From positions 24,733 through 88,732 of the forward strand of contig CADALO010000011.1 in NCBI GenBank assembly GCA_902788805.1: a stretch of 64,000 bases of DNA, in the 5' to 3' direction. Source of the stretch: an uncultured Bacteroidota bacterium (lineage in GTDB: Bacteria > Bacteroidota > Bacteroidia > Bacteroidales > P3). The translations under genes were made by a program, and so were the position numbers. Under the pieces are notes generated by a model. It was not told the DNA's origin, did not search any database, and saw only the letters and a program-made list of their open reading frames with translations. Shown piece after piece: positions 17,183-25,788 of this stretch; the first letter of the stretch is position 1, and every line of letters begins with the position of its first letter.

Positions 17183-18283
17183 ATGGATAGAAATAAAAAG
17201 ATTATTCGTGTAAGCATCGTGGGTATCCTGGCCAACGTCCTGTTGGCAGCATTCAAGGCCTTGGTGGGACTTCTGTCCGGCGCCATTGCTATCTTGATGG
17301 ATGCCGTGAACAACTTGAGCGACGCTCTGTCGTCGGTTATTACCATAGTCGGTACCAAGTTGTCTGCACGTCCGGCCGACCAGAAACACCCCTTCGGCCA
17401 CGGTCGTGTCGAATATCTCAGCGCTATCGTCATCTCGCTGATTGTCATCGCTGCCGGCGTGACTTCGCTGGTCGAGTCGGTTAAGAAAATCATTAACCCG
17501 ACCACACCATCCTATACGACATTGACCCTTGTTGTCATCATCGTGGCCATAGCTGTGAAACTGGTGCTCGGTATGTTCGTCAAAGGTCAGGGAAAGGCGC
17601 TGAAGAGCGACGCCCTCATTGCCAGCGGTGCCGACGCTTTGTTCGATGCCATCGTGACCCTCTCCACGCTTGTCTCGGCAGGCATTATGCTGATTTGGGA
17701 CATAAACCTCGACGGCATCTTCGGCACCATCATCTCTTTGGTCATCGTCAAGGCTGGCGTTGAAATGCTGGCATCGCCGCTGGGCGAACTGCTTGGCACC
17801 CGTATTTCGCCAGAGTTTGCGCAGCAGCTCAAGGATAAAGCCCTGTCGTTCGATGGCGTCTACGGCGTATACGATATCATTGTGAACAACTATGGCCCCA
17901 ACACCCTAATCGGCTCGCTGCACATCAGTGTGGCTGAGAACGCCACGGCTCGCGAACTGCACCTGCTAACACGCAGTATGTCTGAAGCCTTCTATCGCGA
18001 CTTCGGCATCATTATGACCATCGGCATCTACGCTGTCTACACGGGCGACACTCCGATGGCTCGCCTGCAAAAGGCTGTGGTGCAAGCGTCCAACGACCAT
18101 CCAGGGGTTGCACAGGCCCACGCCTTCTACTATTATGCCGAGAAAAACTTGATAACCATCGACTTGGTGCCTGACGAAAGCGTGAAAGACATCCAAGCTT
18201 TTGCCGATACAATGAACCAATTCCTGCACGAGCAATTCCCCGAACACAAGTTCTCTGTGGTCGTGGATTTCAACTATAGCTAA
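17183..18283 (+). CDS. Cation diffusion facilitator family transporter
   Basis: Inner-membrane divalent metal/proton antiporter, 366 residues. Six membrane segments occupy about residues 10-200. The metal-site motif of helix 2 (MDAVNNLSDALSS, N/D-x3-D) and the HPFGHGRVEYLSA motif before helix 3 are present. A cytoplasmic C-terminal domain of about 80 residues follows, then an extra tail of about 80 residues resembling a second such domain (YYAEKNLITIDLVPD). The metal (zinc, iron, manganese) is not predictable with confidence. Confidence 0.92.
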   Translation: MDRNKKIIRVSIVGILANVLLAAFKALVGLLSGAIAILMDAVNNLSDALSSVITIVGTKLSARPADQKHPFGHGRVEYLSAIVISLIVIAAGVTSLVESVKKIINPTTPSYTTLTLVVIIVAIAVKLVLGMFVKGQGKALKSDALIASGADALFDAIVTLSTLVSAGIMLIWDINLDGIFGTIISLVIVKAGVEMLASPLGELLGTRISPEFAQQLKDKALSFDGVYGVYDIIVNNYGPNTLIGSLHISVAENATARELHLLTRSMSEAFYRDFGIIMTIGIYAVYTGDTPMARLQKAVVQASNDHPGVAQAHAFYYYAEKNLITIDLVPDESVKDIQAFADTMNQFLHEQFPEHKFSVVVDFNYS

Positions 18284-18355
18284 CGGCCTCGTTTGGGGCT
18301 GCGGTTTCGAATTACAATCCACTTTATATCAATCTTCTTTAACTATAAACGCAAA

Positions 18356-19270
18356 ATGAAAAAACTCTTTCTTACAATTATTGCCGCCCTCCTTATGGCG
18401 GCCTGCGGCGACAGCGACAAGCAACTGCGTGAGCGCGTCGCCGAGCTGTGCAAGTATATCCCTGACCACGAGCTGCTCGAGCAGTCGCGCGACTATATGA
18501 CCGCCGATTTCTACGCGGTGCTCGACACTATGTTCAATCTGCCTCAGCACGAGGCACTCGACCACGAATGGCTATACTATTTCGTCACTGGCAACGGCGG
18601 CACCATAGCAGACTTCGAGGTGGTGAGCGTTGAGAAGACCGACGCGACCAATGCCATAGCGACCATCAACGTGCGTCAAAAGTGGGAAGACGGCAGCTTT
18701 GACCCGTCGAGCGACATCGAGGAACATAAGCTGTCGATGCAAAAAGTTGACGGTCAGTGGCTGATGTCCGACTTCGACGACCACAAGGCTGACTGCATCC
18801 GCCACATCGCCATCAATCGTCAGGAGCAGGCCGTGCGACAGGCCGTAAGCAACTATCTGGTGAGCGAGATAGGCCCTCAGTATCGGCAAGGTGAAGTCTG
18901 CATCCCCACGCTGATGATGGTCCGTGAGCAGGGCGACAGCATCTGGGGCGATTTCTGGCTTTTCTGGTACAACAAGGCAGGTGACACCCTGAAATGCGTC
19001 TCGGGCGGCAACCACGCGGGCTTGATGACCATCTGCAACGAAGGCGGACAATACAAGGTCAAAACCTTCGAACAGACCGTCGACGGTGCAGGCAACAACG
19101 CCAGCGCACGCCGCATATTCGGGCAGCACTACGACATCTATCAGAATATGCATTCCAACCAGGATGTCCGTGAGGCGGTTCGCCGCGAACAACTCGGCGA
19201 GTATGCAAAACGCACCGGCCTCAACGTCCGCTATTATCAAGACTACGGCTGGCCGGCCGTGGAACTATAG
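18356..19270 (+). CDS. Lipoprotein of unknown function
   Basis: A 304-residue predicted lipoprotein: MKKLFLTIIAALLMAACGDS places the lipobox Cys at about 18. This start is chosen over an upstream in-frame Met because it begins the signal peptide directly. The mature part contains two comparable segments with short predicted strands (VEKTDATNAIATINVRQKW; YKVKTFEQTVDG) and no motif that I recognise. The downstream hairpin closes the unit. It could be an envelope protein; no function is proposed. Confidence 0.75.
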   Translation: MKKLFLTIIAALLMAACGDSDKQLRERVAELCKYIPDHELLEQSRDYMTADFYAVLDTMFNLPQHEALDHEWLYYFVTGNGGTIADFEVVSVEKTDATNAIATINVRQKWEDGSFDPSSDIEEHKLSMQKVDGQWLMSDFDDHKADCIRHIAINRQEQAVRQAVSNYLVSEIGPQYRQGEVCIPTLMMVREQGDSIWGDFWLFWYNKAGDTLKCVSGGNHAGLMTICNEGGQYKVKTFEQTVDGAGNNASARRIFGQHYDIYQNMHSNQDVREAVRREQLGEYAKRTGLNVRYYQDYGWPAVEL

Positions 19271-19294
19271 ACCTCATTCTGCCATAGGAAAAAC

Positions 19295-19335
19295 GCCACG
19301 CACCAAGTCCTGTAGGACTTGGTGCGGTGTTTTAT
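19295..19335. terminator. Bidirectional terminator between convergent genes
   Basis: Perfect stem GCACCAAGTCC / GGACTTGGTGC with loop TGTA. On the plus strand it is followed by GGTGTTTTAT, and on the minus strand by a GTTTTT run, so it can serve both the lipoprotein gene and the MATE gene. Confidence 0.85.
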
Positions 19336-19354
19336 TTGTCTAATAATGAAATAA

Positions 19355-20725
19355 CTACTGCAATTCTTTCCTTATTTTCCGCTGGTCGACAAGGACGTAG
19401 ACGGCTATCACTATGGTGGTCAGCAGCTCGGCGGTGGGAACGGCCAGCCAGAGGCCTTTTTCGCCTACCAGCAACGGCATTACGGCAAAGGCGGCAATGA
19501 TGAACAGTATGCCGCGCAGGATGGTGAATGCAACCGCTGCCCCTGAGCGCTCAACGCTCTGATAATAGCCTACAACGCAGATGTTTATGGCCATAAAGAC
19601 GAATCCTGTTGCGTAGTACGGCAAGCCGCTTGCGGCCAGATTCGCCGCCTTTTCGCCGCCATCAAGGAATATCTGCACTATCAAGGGCGCGAAAAACAGG
19701 AACAACAGCATAACTGCAATCCCAAGCACAATGCTTATTATCAGGCTCAAAGATAATGTCTTGAAGACCCGCTGGTGCTGCTTGGCGCCGTAGTTGTAAC
19801 TGATTATCGGCTGTGCCGACTGTGCCACAGCGTTGTAGATCATATATACGAGCGGGAACAGATAACAGGCTATGCTGTAGGCCGATACGCCGTCGGTGCC
19901 TAGATGGTGCTTGAATGCCAGATTGCCGGCAAGCATCATCACCGCCACGGCCAGTTCGCCCACCAGTCCTGAAGCACCCATCCTGATCATATAGCCCACA
20001 TTGCGCAACGAGAGGGCAAGGCTTGTGCGTGTCCGTTTCAACTTATGGAATTTCAGTGTCTTGGTGCGGAACAGCATATAGTACATCACCATCACCACTG
20101 CCACCAGTCCGCCGATGTCGGTGGCCAGCGACGCTCCCATCAGTCCCCAGTGGCAGGGGAAGATGAAGACAAAGTCGAGGACGATGTTGACCACGGCCGG
20201 AATCATATTCGACAGCATAGCGTAGCTCGGCGAGCCATCGAGCCTGATAACGAACAGGCCGATGGTCTCAATCATCATCAGCAAACAGGTGGGAATGAAC
20301 CATATATAGTATTCGTAAGCCGCGCTGTAAAGGGCTCCGCGTGCACCCAGCAGGGTCAACACTTGGCGTGGAAAGCAGTAGCAGACAATGCCCATCACGA
20401 GCGACACCGTGGCGCCGGCTATAAATACCTGTGTTACATTGAGGCGCGCCGCCTTGACGTTGCCTTTTGACAGGTGTATTGCTGCAACGACGCTGGCTCC
20501 CATACCGAACATCATACCCATACCGCTGATAACCATCATAATGGGACCTACGAGGTTGATGGCCGCCAACCCGTCGGGGCCTATGCCGTGGCCTACAAAA
20601 ATGCCGTCGGTCAGGATGAAAGCCATACTGAAAAGCATTCCCATAAGGGTGGGGAAGAAGAACTGGCGGAAAAGTTTCCCGATGTCGGTTCTTGCAAAAT
20701 CTATACTGTCGCGATTGTCATTCAT
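19355..20725 (-). CDS. MATE family efflux transporter
   Basis: A 456-residue polytopic inner-membrane protein of the MATE/MOP superfamily that exports organic cations or drugs using Na+ or H+. About 12 hydrophobic segments occur. The N-lobe motif (TDIGKLFRQFFFPTLMGMLF, DGIFVGHGIGPDGLAAINLV) and the C-lobe repeat (SAQPIISYNYGAK) are typical. The start MNDNRDSIDFA is preferred over an upstream Met because it places the first conserved segment at the usual distance. Substrate is unknown. A -7 box lies upstream on the minus strand. Confidence 0.9.
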   Translation of the reverse strand: MNDNRDSIDFARTDIGKLFRQFFFPTLMGMLFSMAFILTDGIFVGHGIGPDGLAAINLVGPIMMVISGMGMMFGMGASVVAAIHLSKGNVKAARLNVTQVFIAGATVSLVMGIVCYCFPRQVLTLLGARGALYSAAYEYYIWFIPTCLLMMIETIGLFVIRLDGSPSYAMLSNMIPAVVNIVLDFVFIFPCHWGLMGASLATDIGGLVAVVMVMYYMLFRTKTLKFHKLKRTRTSLALSLRNVGYMIRMGASGLVGELAVAVMMLAGNLAFKHHLGTDGVSAYSIACYLFPLVYMIYNAVAQSAQPIISYNYGAKQHQRVFKTLSLSLIISIVLGIAVMLLFLFFAPLIVQIFLDGGEKAANLAASGLPYYATGFVFMAINICVVGYYQSVERSGAAVAFTILRGILFIIAAFAVMPLLVGEKGLWLAVPTAELLTTIVIAVYVLVDQRKIRKELQ

Positions 20726-20773
20726 AGAGTTACGGGCTAAACAGCGGCTTTGGCACCGCCTTTTTCGAGGGTG

Positions 20774-20781
20774 CAAAAATA
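20774..20781 (-). promoter_or_regulatory. -7 box for the MATE gene
   Basis: TATTTTTG on the minus strand, about 50 bp upstream of the chosen start. No convincing -33 TTG is visible. Confidence 0.5.
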
Positions 20782-20883
20782 CGAAAAAAAACCGAATCCG
20801 AAAAAATACACCTTACGATGGATGCCATACAGACAAGCCAGCCTCACTACCCCAACGCCCGTCCAAAGCCGTTTCTGCCCCAT

Positions 20884-20981
20884 ACCAACACTGGTTGTTG
20901 TCCGCTTGTTGTCCGCTTGATGTCCGCTTGTTGTCCGCTTTTAAAGCGGACAACAAGCGGACATCAAGCGGACAACAAGCG
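20884..20981. repeat. Phased palindrome element B (TGTCC core)
   Basis: The left box ACCAACACTG is followed 15 bp from its start by TGTCC at 20899, 20910, 20921 and 20932. GGACA mirrors at 20948, 20959 and 20970. The centre is 20942, and arms 20903-20941 and 20943-20981 are perfectly complementary (39 bp), including a compensated A/T variant in the third unit. The fourth right unit and the right terminal box are absent. It is nearly identical to element E. Confidence 0.9.
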
Positions 20982-21110
20982 AACCGAAGCGGATATGTCC
21001 AAGTCCTTTGTTATGTGCGTTTTATGGTTTGGGCTTTTCGAGCCTGTTTTTCGGTTTGTTATGTGTTGAAAAATTATTTTTCAAATGCGCGATATTTGCG
21101 ATTTTTTATG

Positions 21111-21118
21111 TATTTTTG
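21111..21118 (+). promoter_or_regulatory. -7 box for the lipoprotein-murL/murD2 operon
   Basis: TATTTTTG, 35 bp before the start codon of the first gene in the run. The matching -33 element is weak. Confidence 0.55.
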
Positions 21119-21153
21119 CAGTCTGATTGGATTATCATCTTTGAATAATTAAA

Positions 21154-23031
21154 ATGCGTAAATATATGAAAATGTGTACACTTAAGAGGACGGCCGCCTT
21201 TGCGTGCGCCGCTTTGATGTGCGTGTCGCTCCTGCAATCGTGCGGTGACGGCACGTCGAATTTGAGCAACCGTGAGGTTGCCGAGCTCCAGAGCCAGTTG
21301 GATTCCACTATGATGCTCTACACCAGATTGAAGTCTGAGAACAGCCAGTTCGACAGCCAGATGGCTGAACGTGACAGCGTTATTACGGCCCAGGCTGCTG
21401 AAATCCAAAGCCTTATTGACCGTCTCAACGGCAAGGCGCCCGGCAAGTCTGCCGGCAGTGTGGATCAGGCTCAGCTTGACCGCAAGCAAAAGGAGATTCG
21501 CGAGAAGGAAAACACTATCAAGCAGTTGCAGAAGCGTTTGGACGAACAGAGTGCTAAAATCAAGTCGCTCCAGAGTGCCTCGAACGGCAAGGAGGGCGAC
21601 TCGAAATACAAGAGCCAGGTAGCCGACCTGCAGAAGCAGATAGCCGCCCAGGAAAAGCAGATTAAGGACCTCAAGGCTGAGACGGCTCGCCTCAAAGCCA
21701 ACACCAAGGGCGACAAGACAGGCTGCGACCAGATGAAGAAGGACTATGAGAGCCAGGTGGCAGAACTGAACGGCAACATCAAGACCTATAAGATTGAGAT
21801 TGCCGACCTCAACAAGCAAATCAAGTCTTTGAAAGCTGATGTGGCTTCTCTCAGAAAACAGGCCGAGAAGGAAAACGACGTTGCTGCCAGCGAGGAGTTG
21901 ACGGCTGTTCGTTCGGAACTGCGTCAGATGACGGTCCAACTGAACGATTGCCGCAAGCAGAACACTCAATATCAGAACGATGTCAAGGCTGCTAAAGAGA
22001 ACCTCGCCGCAGTTAAGGCAGACTTGGCCAGTTGCCAGTCTGACCTTGCTGCAAGCCAGTCGCAGGTCAAGAACCTGCAGGCTGCACAGGGCAACCAGAA
22101 CGAGGAATCGGTAAAGGCTCAGCAGGCCATTGTCCAGCAGTGCGAGAACGACAAGCAGGCTTTGCAGGGTACCATCAGCGACCTGCGTCAGCAGGTGCTG
22201 GCTATGCAGAGCCGTGTGGACCAGCTGATGGCCGAGAATGCCGCTTATGAAAGCGCTGCCTCCAAAGGCAAAACGGAAGCATCGCAGGATGCCGCTGCCG
22301 CCAAGACCATCGCCGACTTGACGGCACAGGTCGAGGCCCAGCGTAACGAGATTGCGCAGCTGCAGTCCGACCTCCAAAAGAAGAATCAGGAACTGGCCGA
22401 AGCTAAGAGTGCCAAGGGCAGCACCAAGACCACCAAGGGCAGCGTCGAGAAGCGTTTGGCCGACCTGCAGTCGCTGTGCGACAGCTATGCCGCCGAGATT
22501 GAGCGCCTGCGTGCCGAGAACGAGCAACTGAGAGGCGAGAACGCAACGCTGAAAGAGCAGGTCGCTGCAAGCTCCACTCTGTTTGCAGAGAATGAGCGTC
22601 TGCAGCAGAAGGTGAAACTGGCATCGGTTCTGGTTACGAGCGATCTTAAGGTGACACCGGGCAAGAGTGTCAAGGTAGGCAACGTTGTTAAGCCCACAAC
22701 GAAGGCCGGTCAGACCAAGTTCGTCCGCATCGACTGCCGCCTGCTTGACAACAATGTTGTCGATCCCGGCTCGATGACCATCTATGCACGCATTTCAAAC
22801 GCCGCCGACAGAGCCATAAGCAATGGCAATGCCGATGACTATATGTTCAATATGAACGGGGTTCAGATGCAGTATACCACCAAGCAGGATATCGAGTTCA
22901 CAGGCTCGGGCCGCACGCTGACAATGCTGTGGCGCAAGGCCGACGCTGTGGAACTGACACCTGGTCTCTACTGGGTGCGCCTCTATGCCGGCGGCTACGA
23001 GATTGGCAAGACCTCGTTTAAACTGGAGTAG
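21154..23031 (+). CDS. Long coiled-coil lipoprotein
   Basis: A 625-residue predicted lipoprotein (lipobox SLLQSCGDG, Cys about residue 29). Residues about 35-490 are almost continuous heptad-like coiled coil rich in Gln, Lys, Ala and Ser (EVAELQSQLDSTM, QLQKRLDEQSAKIKSLQ, IERLRAENEQLRGENATL). A globular C-terminal domain of about 125 residues follows (VTSDLKVTPGKSVKVGN to YEIGKTSFKLE), predicted beta-rich. A coil of this length could span much of the periplasm from a lipid anchor. The peptidoglycan ligase fusion starts on the very next base after its stop, so a cell-envelope role is a reasonable inference. I do not recognise a named family. Confidence 0.8.
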   Translation: MRKYMKMCTLKRTAAFACAALMCVSLLQSCGDGTSNLSNREVAELQSQLDSTMMLYTRLKSENSQFDSQMAERDSVITAQAAEIQSLIDRLNGKAPGKSAGSVDQAQLDRKQKEIREKENTIKQLQKRLDEQSAKIKSLQSASNGKEGDSKYKSQVADLQKQIAAQEKQIKDLKAETARLKANTKGDKTGCDQMKKDYESQVAELNGNIKTYKIEIADLNKQIKSLKADVASLRKQAEKENDVAASEELTAVRSELRQMTVQLNDCRKQNTQYQNDVKAAKENLAAVKADLASCQSDLAASQSQVKNLQAAQGNQNEESVKAQQAIVQQCENDKQALQGTISDLRQQVLAMQSRVDQLMAENAAYESAASKGKTEASQDAAAAKTIADLTAQVEAQRNEIAQLQSDLQKKNQELAEAKSAKGSTKTTKGSVEKRLADLQSLCDSYAAEIERLRAENEQLRGENATLKEQVAASSTLFAENERLQQKVKLASVLVTSDLKVTPGKSVKVGNVVKPTTKAGQTKFVRIDCRLLDNNVVDPGSMTIYARISNAADRAISNGNADDYMFNMNGVQMQYTTKQDIEFTGSGRTLTMLWRKADAVELTPGLYWVRLYAGGYEIGKTSFKLE

Positions 23032-25788
23032 ATGTCTAAACAGAAATTATATAACACCTATCGTGGAATGTTCCCCGAGTTCATCTACGATAGCTATGAA
23101 TATGATGTGCAGCCTTACGGTATGCACATCTCTTTTTGTTTCAGGATGATGGCGGCAGCCCGCAAGGGCATTGCGGACAGCGGACTTGTGTTCCGCCCCA
23201 CGGCCTTCATCCCGTCGCGGCCTTTCCTGCACCCCGACAGGTTGGCGAAAGAGACGCTCGACAGCCTGGTGTTCAACATAGGTATGATTGAGCTGGTCAG
23301 CTACTGGAAGTGTTACTGTCCGCCGAAGGTGACGGTCAAGCCTTTCAAACTGACGGACAGCCAGGTGGCATTCTGGAAAAAGCTGTTTTTTAACGGCTTG
23401 GGCGAGTTCTTCTACACCAACGGAATCGCTGCCTCGCAGGATGATTTTATGACTATTGTGTCGGAGGGGCAGATGCCGTTCCAACCAATCGACGACAGTC
23501 TGTTTGAGGCTTCTGATGCTGTCGCCGAGAGTCATATTGTCCCGATAGGCGGAGGCAAGGACTCGGTGGTGACGTTGGAACTGCTTAGCGGCGAGCACGG
23601 AACGGAGGGCGGACAGCTTGGAATGGACAAGGCTTGCCGTCCATTGCCGCTGATTATGAACCCGCGTGGCGCTACGGTTGAGTGCGTGCGCCGTGCCGGG
23701 TATGAGCTTGACGATGTGATTGTTATCAAGCGTTCTATCCATCCGTTGCTGCTTGAGCTCAATGGCAAGGGCGCTTTGAACGGCCATACGCCTTTCAGCG
23801 CTATGCTGGCATTCTATTGCCTTCTGGCATCGGCACTTACGGGTCGCCGCTATCGCGTTGCCTTGTCGAACGAAAGCAGTGCCAATGAGAGCACTGTGGC
23901 CGGCACTTCGGTGAACCACCAGTACTCGAAGAGCCTTGAGTTTGAGAATGATTTCCGGGCGTATGTGGCTGCAAACTTGTCGCGTAAAGTTGAGTATTAT
24001 AGCTTTTTGCGACCTCTGAGCGAATTGCAGATTGCAATGCTCTTCTCGCGTTTCGGGCATTATTTCGACGTGTTCAAGAGCTGCAACGTCGGCAGCAAGG
24101 AGGATATCTGGTGCGGCCATTGCGCTAAGTGCCTGTTTGCTTATATCATTCTTTCGCCATTCATCGAGCCGGAGCGCCTGAATGCCATTTTCGGCAAGAA
24201 TATGCTTGATGACTGTAATTTGCAGCTTGAGTTCCAGCAGCTTATAGGCAAGGCGGAAACCAAGCCCTTTGAGTGCGTTGGTACCGTTGGCGAGGTGAAC
24301 GATGCGCTGTCGATGACGCTGTCGAAATGGTATAGTGGCAACAGATCAATGCCGGCGTTATTGGCTGGTTATAAGCCCCATCCGATTGCGAATGACTTGT
24401 ATGGCATTCAGAGTGAGCATAATCTGCAAGCCGACGACTTGCGTGCTCTGACCTCGGCTCTGCACCAATCCGTAGGCGTGGAGAATATGGTGGCATACAA
24501 GGGACTGTTCAACTTTTTTGTGGGCAAGGAGGTGCTGATTGCCGGCTACGGCCGCGAAGGAAAGAGTAGCCACAACCTGCTTCAACGCTTGTTTCCGACG
24601 CGCCGCTTCGATATTGCCTGCAACAATGAAGAGATTGATGCCGCACTGAAGGCAAAACGCTATGATGTGATACTGAAGTCGCCGGGCATTCCGACATATT
24701 TCTTTGATGGTAAGTGTGATATGGATGTAATTACATCGCAGACAGACCTCTTTCTGCGTTACTGTGGTGTGACAGTCTTTGGCATCACTGGCACGAAAGG
24801 CAAGAGCACGACGGCCAATCTTCTATATCACGTACTGAAAGAGGCTGGTCACAAGGTTGTTATGGCCGGCAATATGGGTATACCGTTGTTCGATGTACTC
24901 GACGGCTTGTCGCAGGACACCACGGTGGTGGCCGAACTGAGTTGCCATCAGCTTGAGAACATACACAAGGCACCAACCTATTCAGCTGTACTTAATCTGT
25001 TTCCGGAGCATTTGGACCACTACAGGAGCTATGGCGACTATGAGCGGGCCAAGATGCAGATTGCACTGAAGCAGGACAAAGTCGGTAGGTTCTATTATTG
25101 TTCTGATAACGAGGATTTATCGGCGCAGGTACGGATGCTTAAGGCGGAGATTTCTTCGAGTATAGTCGCATATAGTCTCCAAGAAGCACTGAATGACGGT
25201 TTTGTTACCTCTGTCAAAACGGAGCTGAGAGGGAACCATAACTTGTCGAACATTTACCTGGTGTGGCTACTGGCGCAGAACTATAATGTCTCGGAAGAGG
25301 CCTTTGCTCAGGCTGTTGAATCTTTCCAAAGCCTTGAACACAGACTGGAGAGGGTGGCTGCCGTTGACGGTGTGACATATTATAACGACTCGATATCCAC
25401 TATTCCCCAGACGACTATTGCCGCACTCGAGGCCTTGAAAGAGGTTGACACACTGATATTAGGCGGTTTTAACAGAGGCATAGACTATGCTCCACTGACT
25501 GATTACCTGATGAATACGCCTTTGGGACGGAAGGTGAGGAATGTGGTCCTGTTCGGTTCCGCAGGCGAAGAGATAGCCAAAGGGTTGAAGGATAGGAATA
25601 TGCTGTGCCATTTCAGCAGTGACTATTCGATGGAGGAGGCGGTGAAGTTTGCCGCAGCCAACACCTGTAACGGCGGAATATGCCTGCTGTCGCCGGCCGC
25701 GTCAAGCTACGACCACTACAAGAACTTCGAGTACAGGGGAAAAGACTTCAAGGATGAAGTCGGTAAATTAAGTACTGGCAGCAAATGA
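23032..25788 (+). CDS. MurL-MurD2 fusion: UDP-MurNAc-L-Ala-L-Glu epimerase plus L-glutamate ligase
   Basis: A 918-residue fusion. Residues about 1-440 match MurL, the ATP-dependent glycopeptidyl-glutamate epimerase known from Xanthomonas. Seen: PP-loop-like PIGGGKDSVVTLE (about 173), NGHTPFSAMLAFY, SNESSANEST with VNHQYSKSLEFE, YYSFLRPLSELQ, WCGHCAKCLFAY and KPFECVG. Residues about 500-918 are a MurD-type ligase with VLIAGYGREGKSS, ATP loop GITGTKGKSTTAN, NLFPEHLDHY, EHRLERVA, YYNDSISTIPQT and SPAASSYDHYKNFEYRG. In Xanthomonas, MurD2 adds L-Glu to UDP-MurNAc-L-Ala and MurL then inverts it to D-Glu. Here one chain should do both in the cytoplasm. It sits between a lipoprotein gene and two peptidase genes with 0 and -4 bp spacing. 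Confidence 0.88.
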   Translation: MSKQKLYNTYRGMFPEFIYDSYEYDVQPYGMHISFCFRMMAAARKGIADSGLVFRPTAFIPSRPFLHPDRLAKETLDSLVFNIGMIELVSYWKCYCPPKVTVKPFKLTDSQVAFWKKLFFNGLGEFFYTNGIAASQDDFMTIVSEGQMPFQPIDDSLFEASDAVAESHIVPIGGGKDSVVTLELLSGEHGTEGGQLGMDKACRPLPLIMNPRGATVECVRRAGYELDDVIVIKRSIHPLLLELNGKGALNGHTPFSAMLAFYCLLASALTGRRYRVALSNESSANESTVAGTSVNHQYSKSLEFENDFRAYVAANLSRKVEYYSFLRPLSELQIAMLFSRFGHYFDVFKSCNVGSKEDIWCGHCAKCLFAYIILSPFIEPERLNAIFGKNMLDDCNLQLEFQQLIGKAETKPFECVGTVGEVNDALSMTLSKWYSGNRSMPALLAGYKPHPIANDLYGIQSEHNLQADDLRALTSALHQSVGVENMVAYKGLFNFFVGKEVLIAGYGREGKSSHNLLQRLFPTRRFDIACNNEEIDAALKAKRYDVILKSPGIPTYFFDGKCDMDVITSQTDLFLRYCGVTVFGITGTKGKSTTANLLYHVLKEAGHKVVMAGNMGIPLFDVLDGLSQDTTVVAELSCHQLENIHKAPTYSAVLNLFPEHLDHYRSYGDYERAKMQIALKQDKVGRFYYCSDNEDLSAQVRMLKAEISSSIVAYSLQEALNDGFVTSVKTELRGNHNLSNIYLVWLLAQNYNVSEEAFAQAVESFQSLEHRLERVAAVDGVTYYNDSISTIPQTTIAALEALKEVDTLILGGFNRGIDYAPLTDYLMNTPLGRKVRNVVLFGSAGEEIAKGLKDRNMLCHFSSDYSMEEAVKFAAANTCNGGICLLSPAASSYDHYKNFEYRGKDFKDEVGKLSTGSK

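Larger units (their letters stand above)
20726..21153. other. Divergent spacer with promoter boxes and palindrome B
   Basis: No gene. It holds a minus-strand TATTTTTG (20774-20781) for the MATE gene, palindromic element B, and a plus-strand TATTTTTG (21111-21118) for the coiled-coil lipoprotein gene. Neither box has a clean TTG at 19-21 bp. Confidence 0.6.

Noticed and set aside
20884..20981. Palindromes B-E as ordinary intrinsic terminators
   Set aside because: They are not followed by T tracts. Two lie upstream of promoters or in a leader, and their 11-bp phasing and terminal boxes are not terminator features.
21106..22527. A 473-codon minus-strand frame opposite the coiled-coil lipoprotein
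   Set aside because: Its leucine-rich translation results from reading repetitive coiled-coil codons in reverse. The plus-strand gene has a signal peptide, lipobox and proper spacing to murL-murD2.
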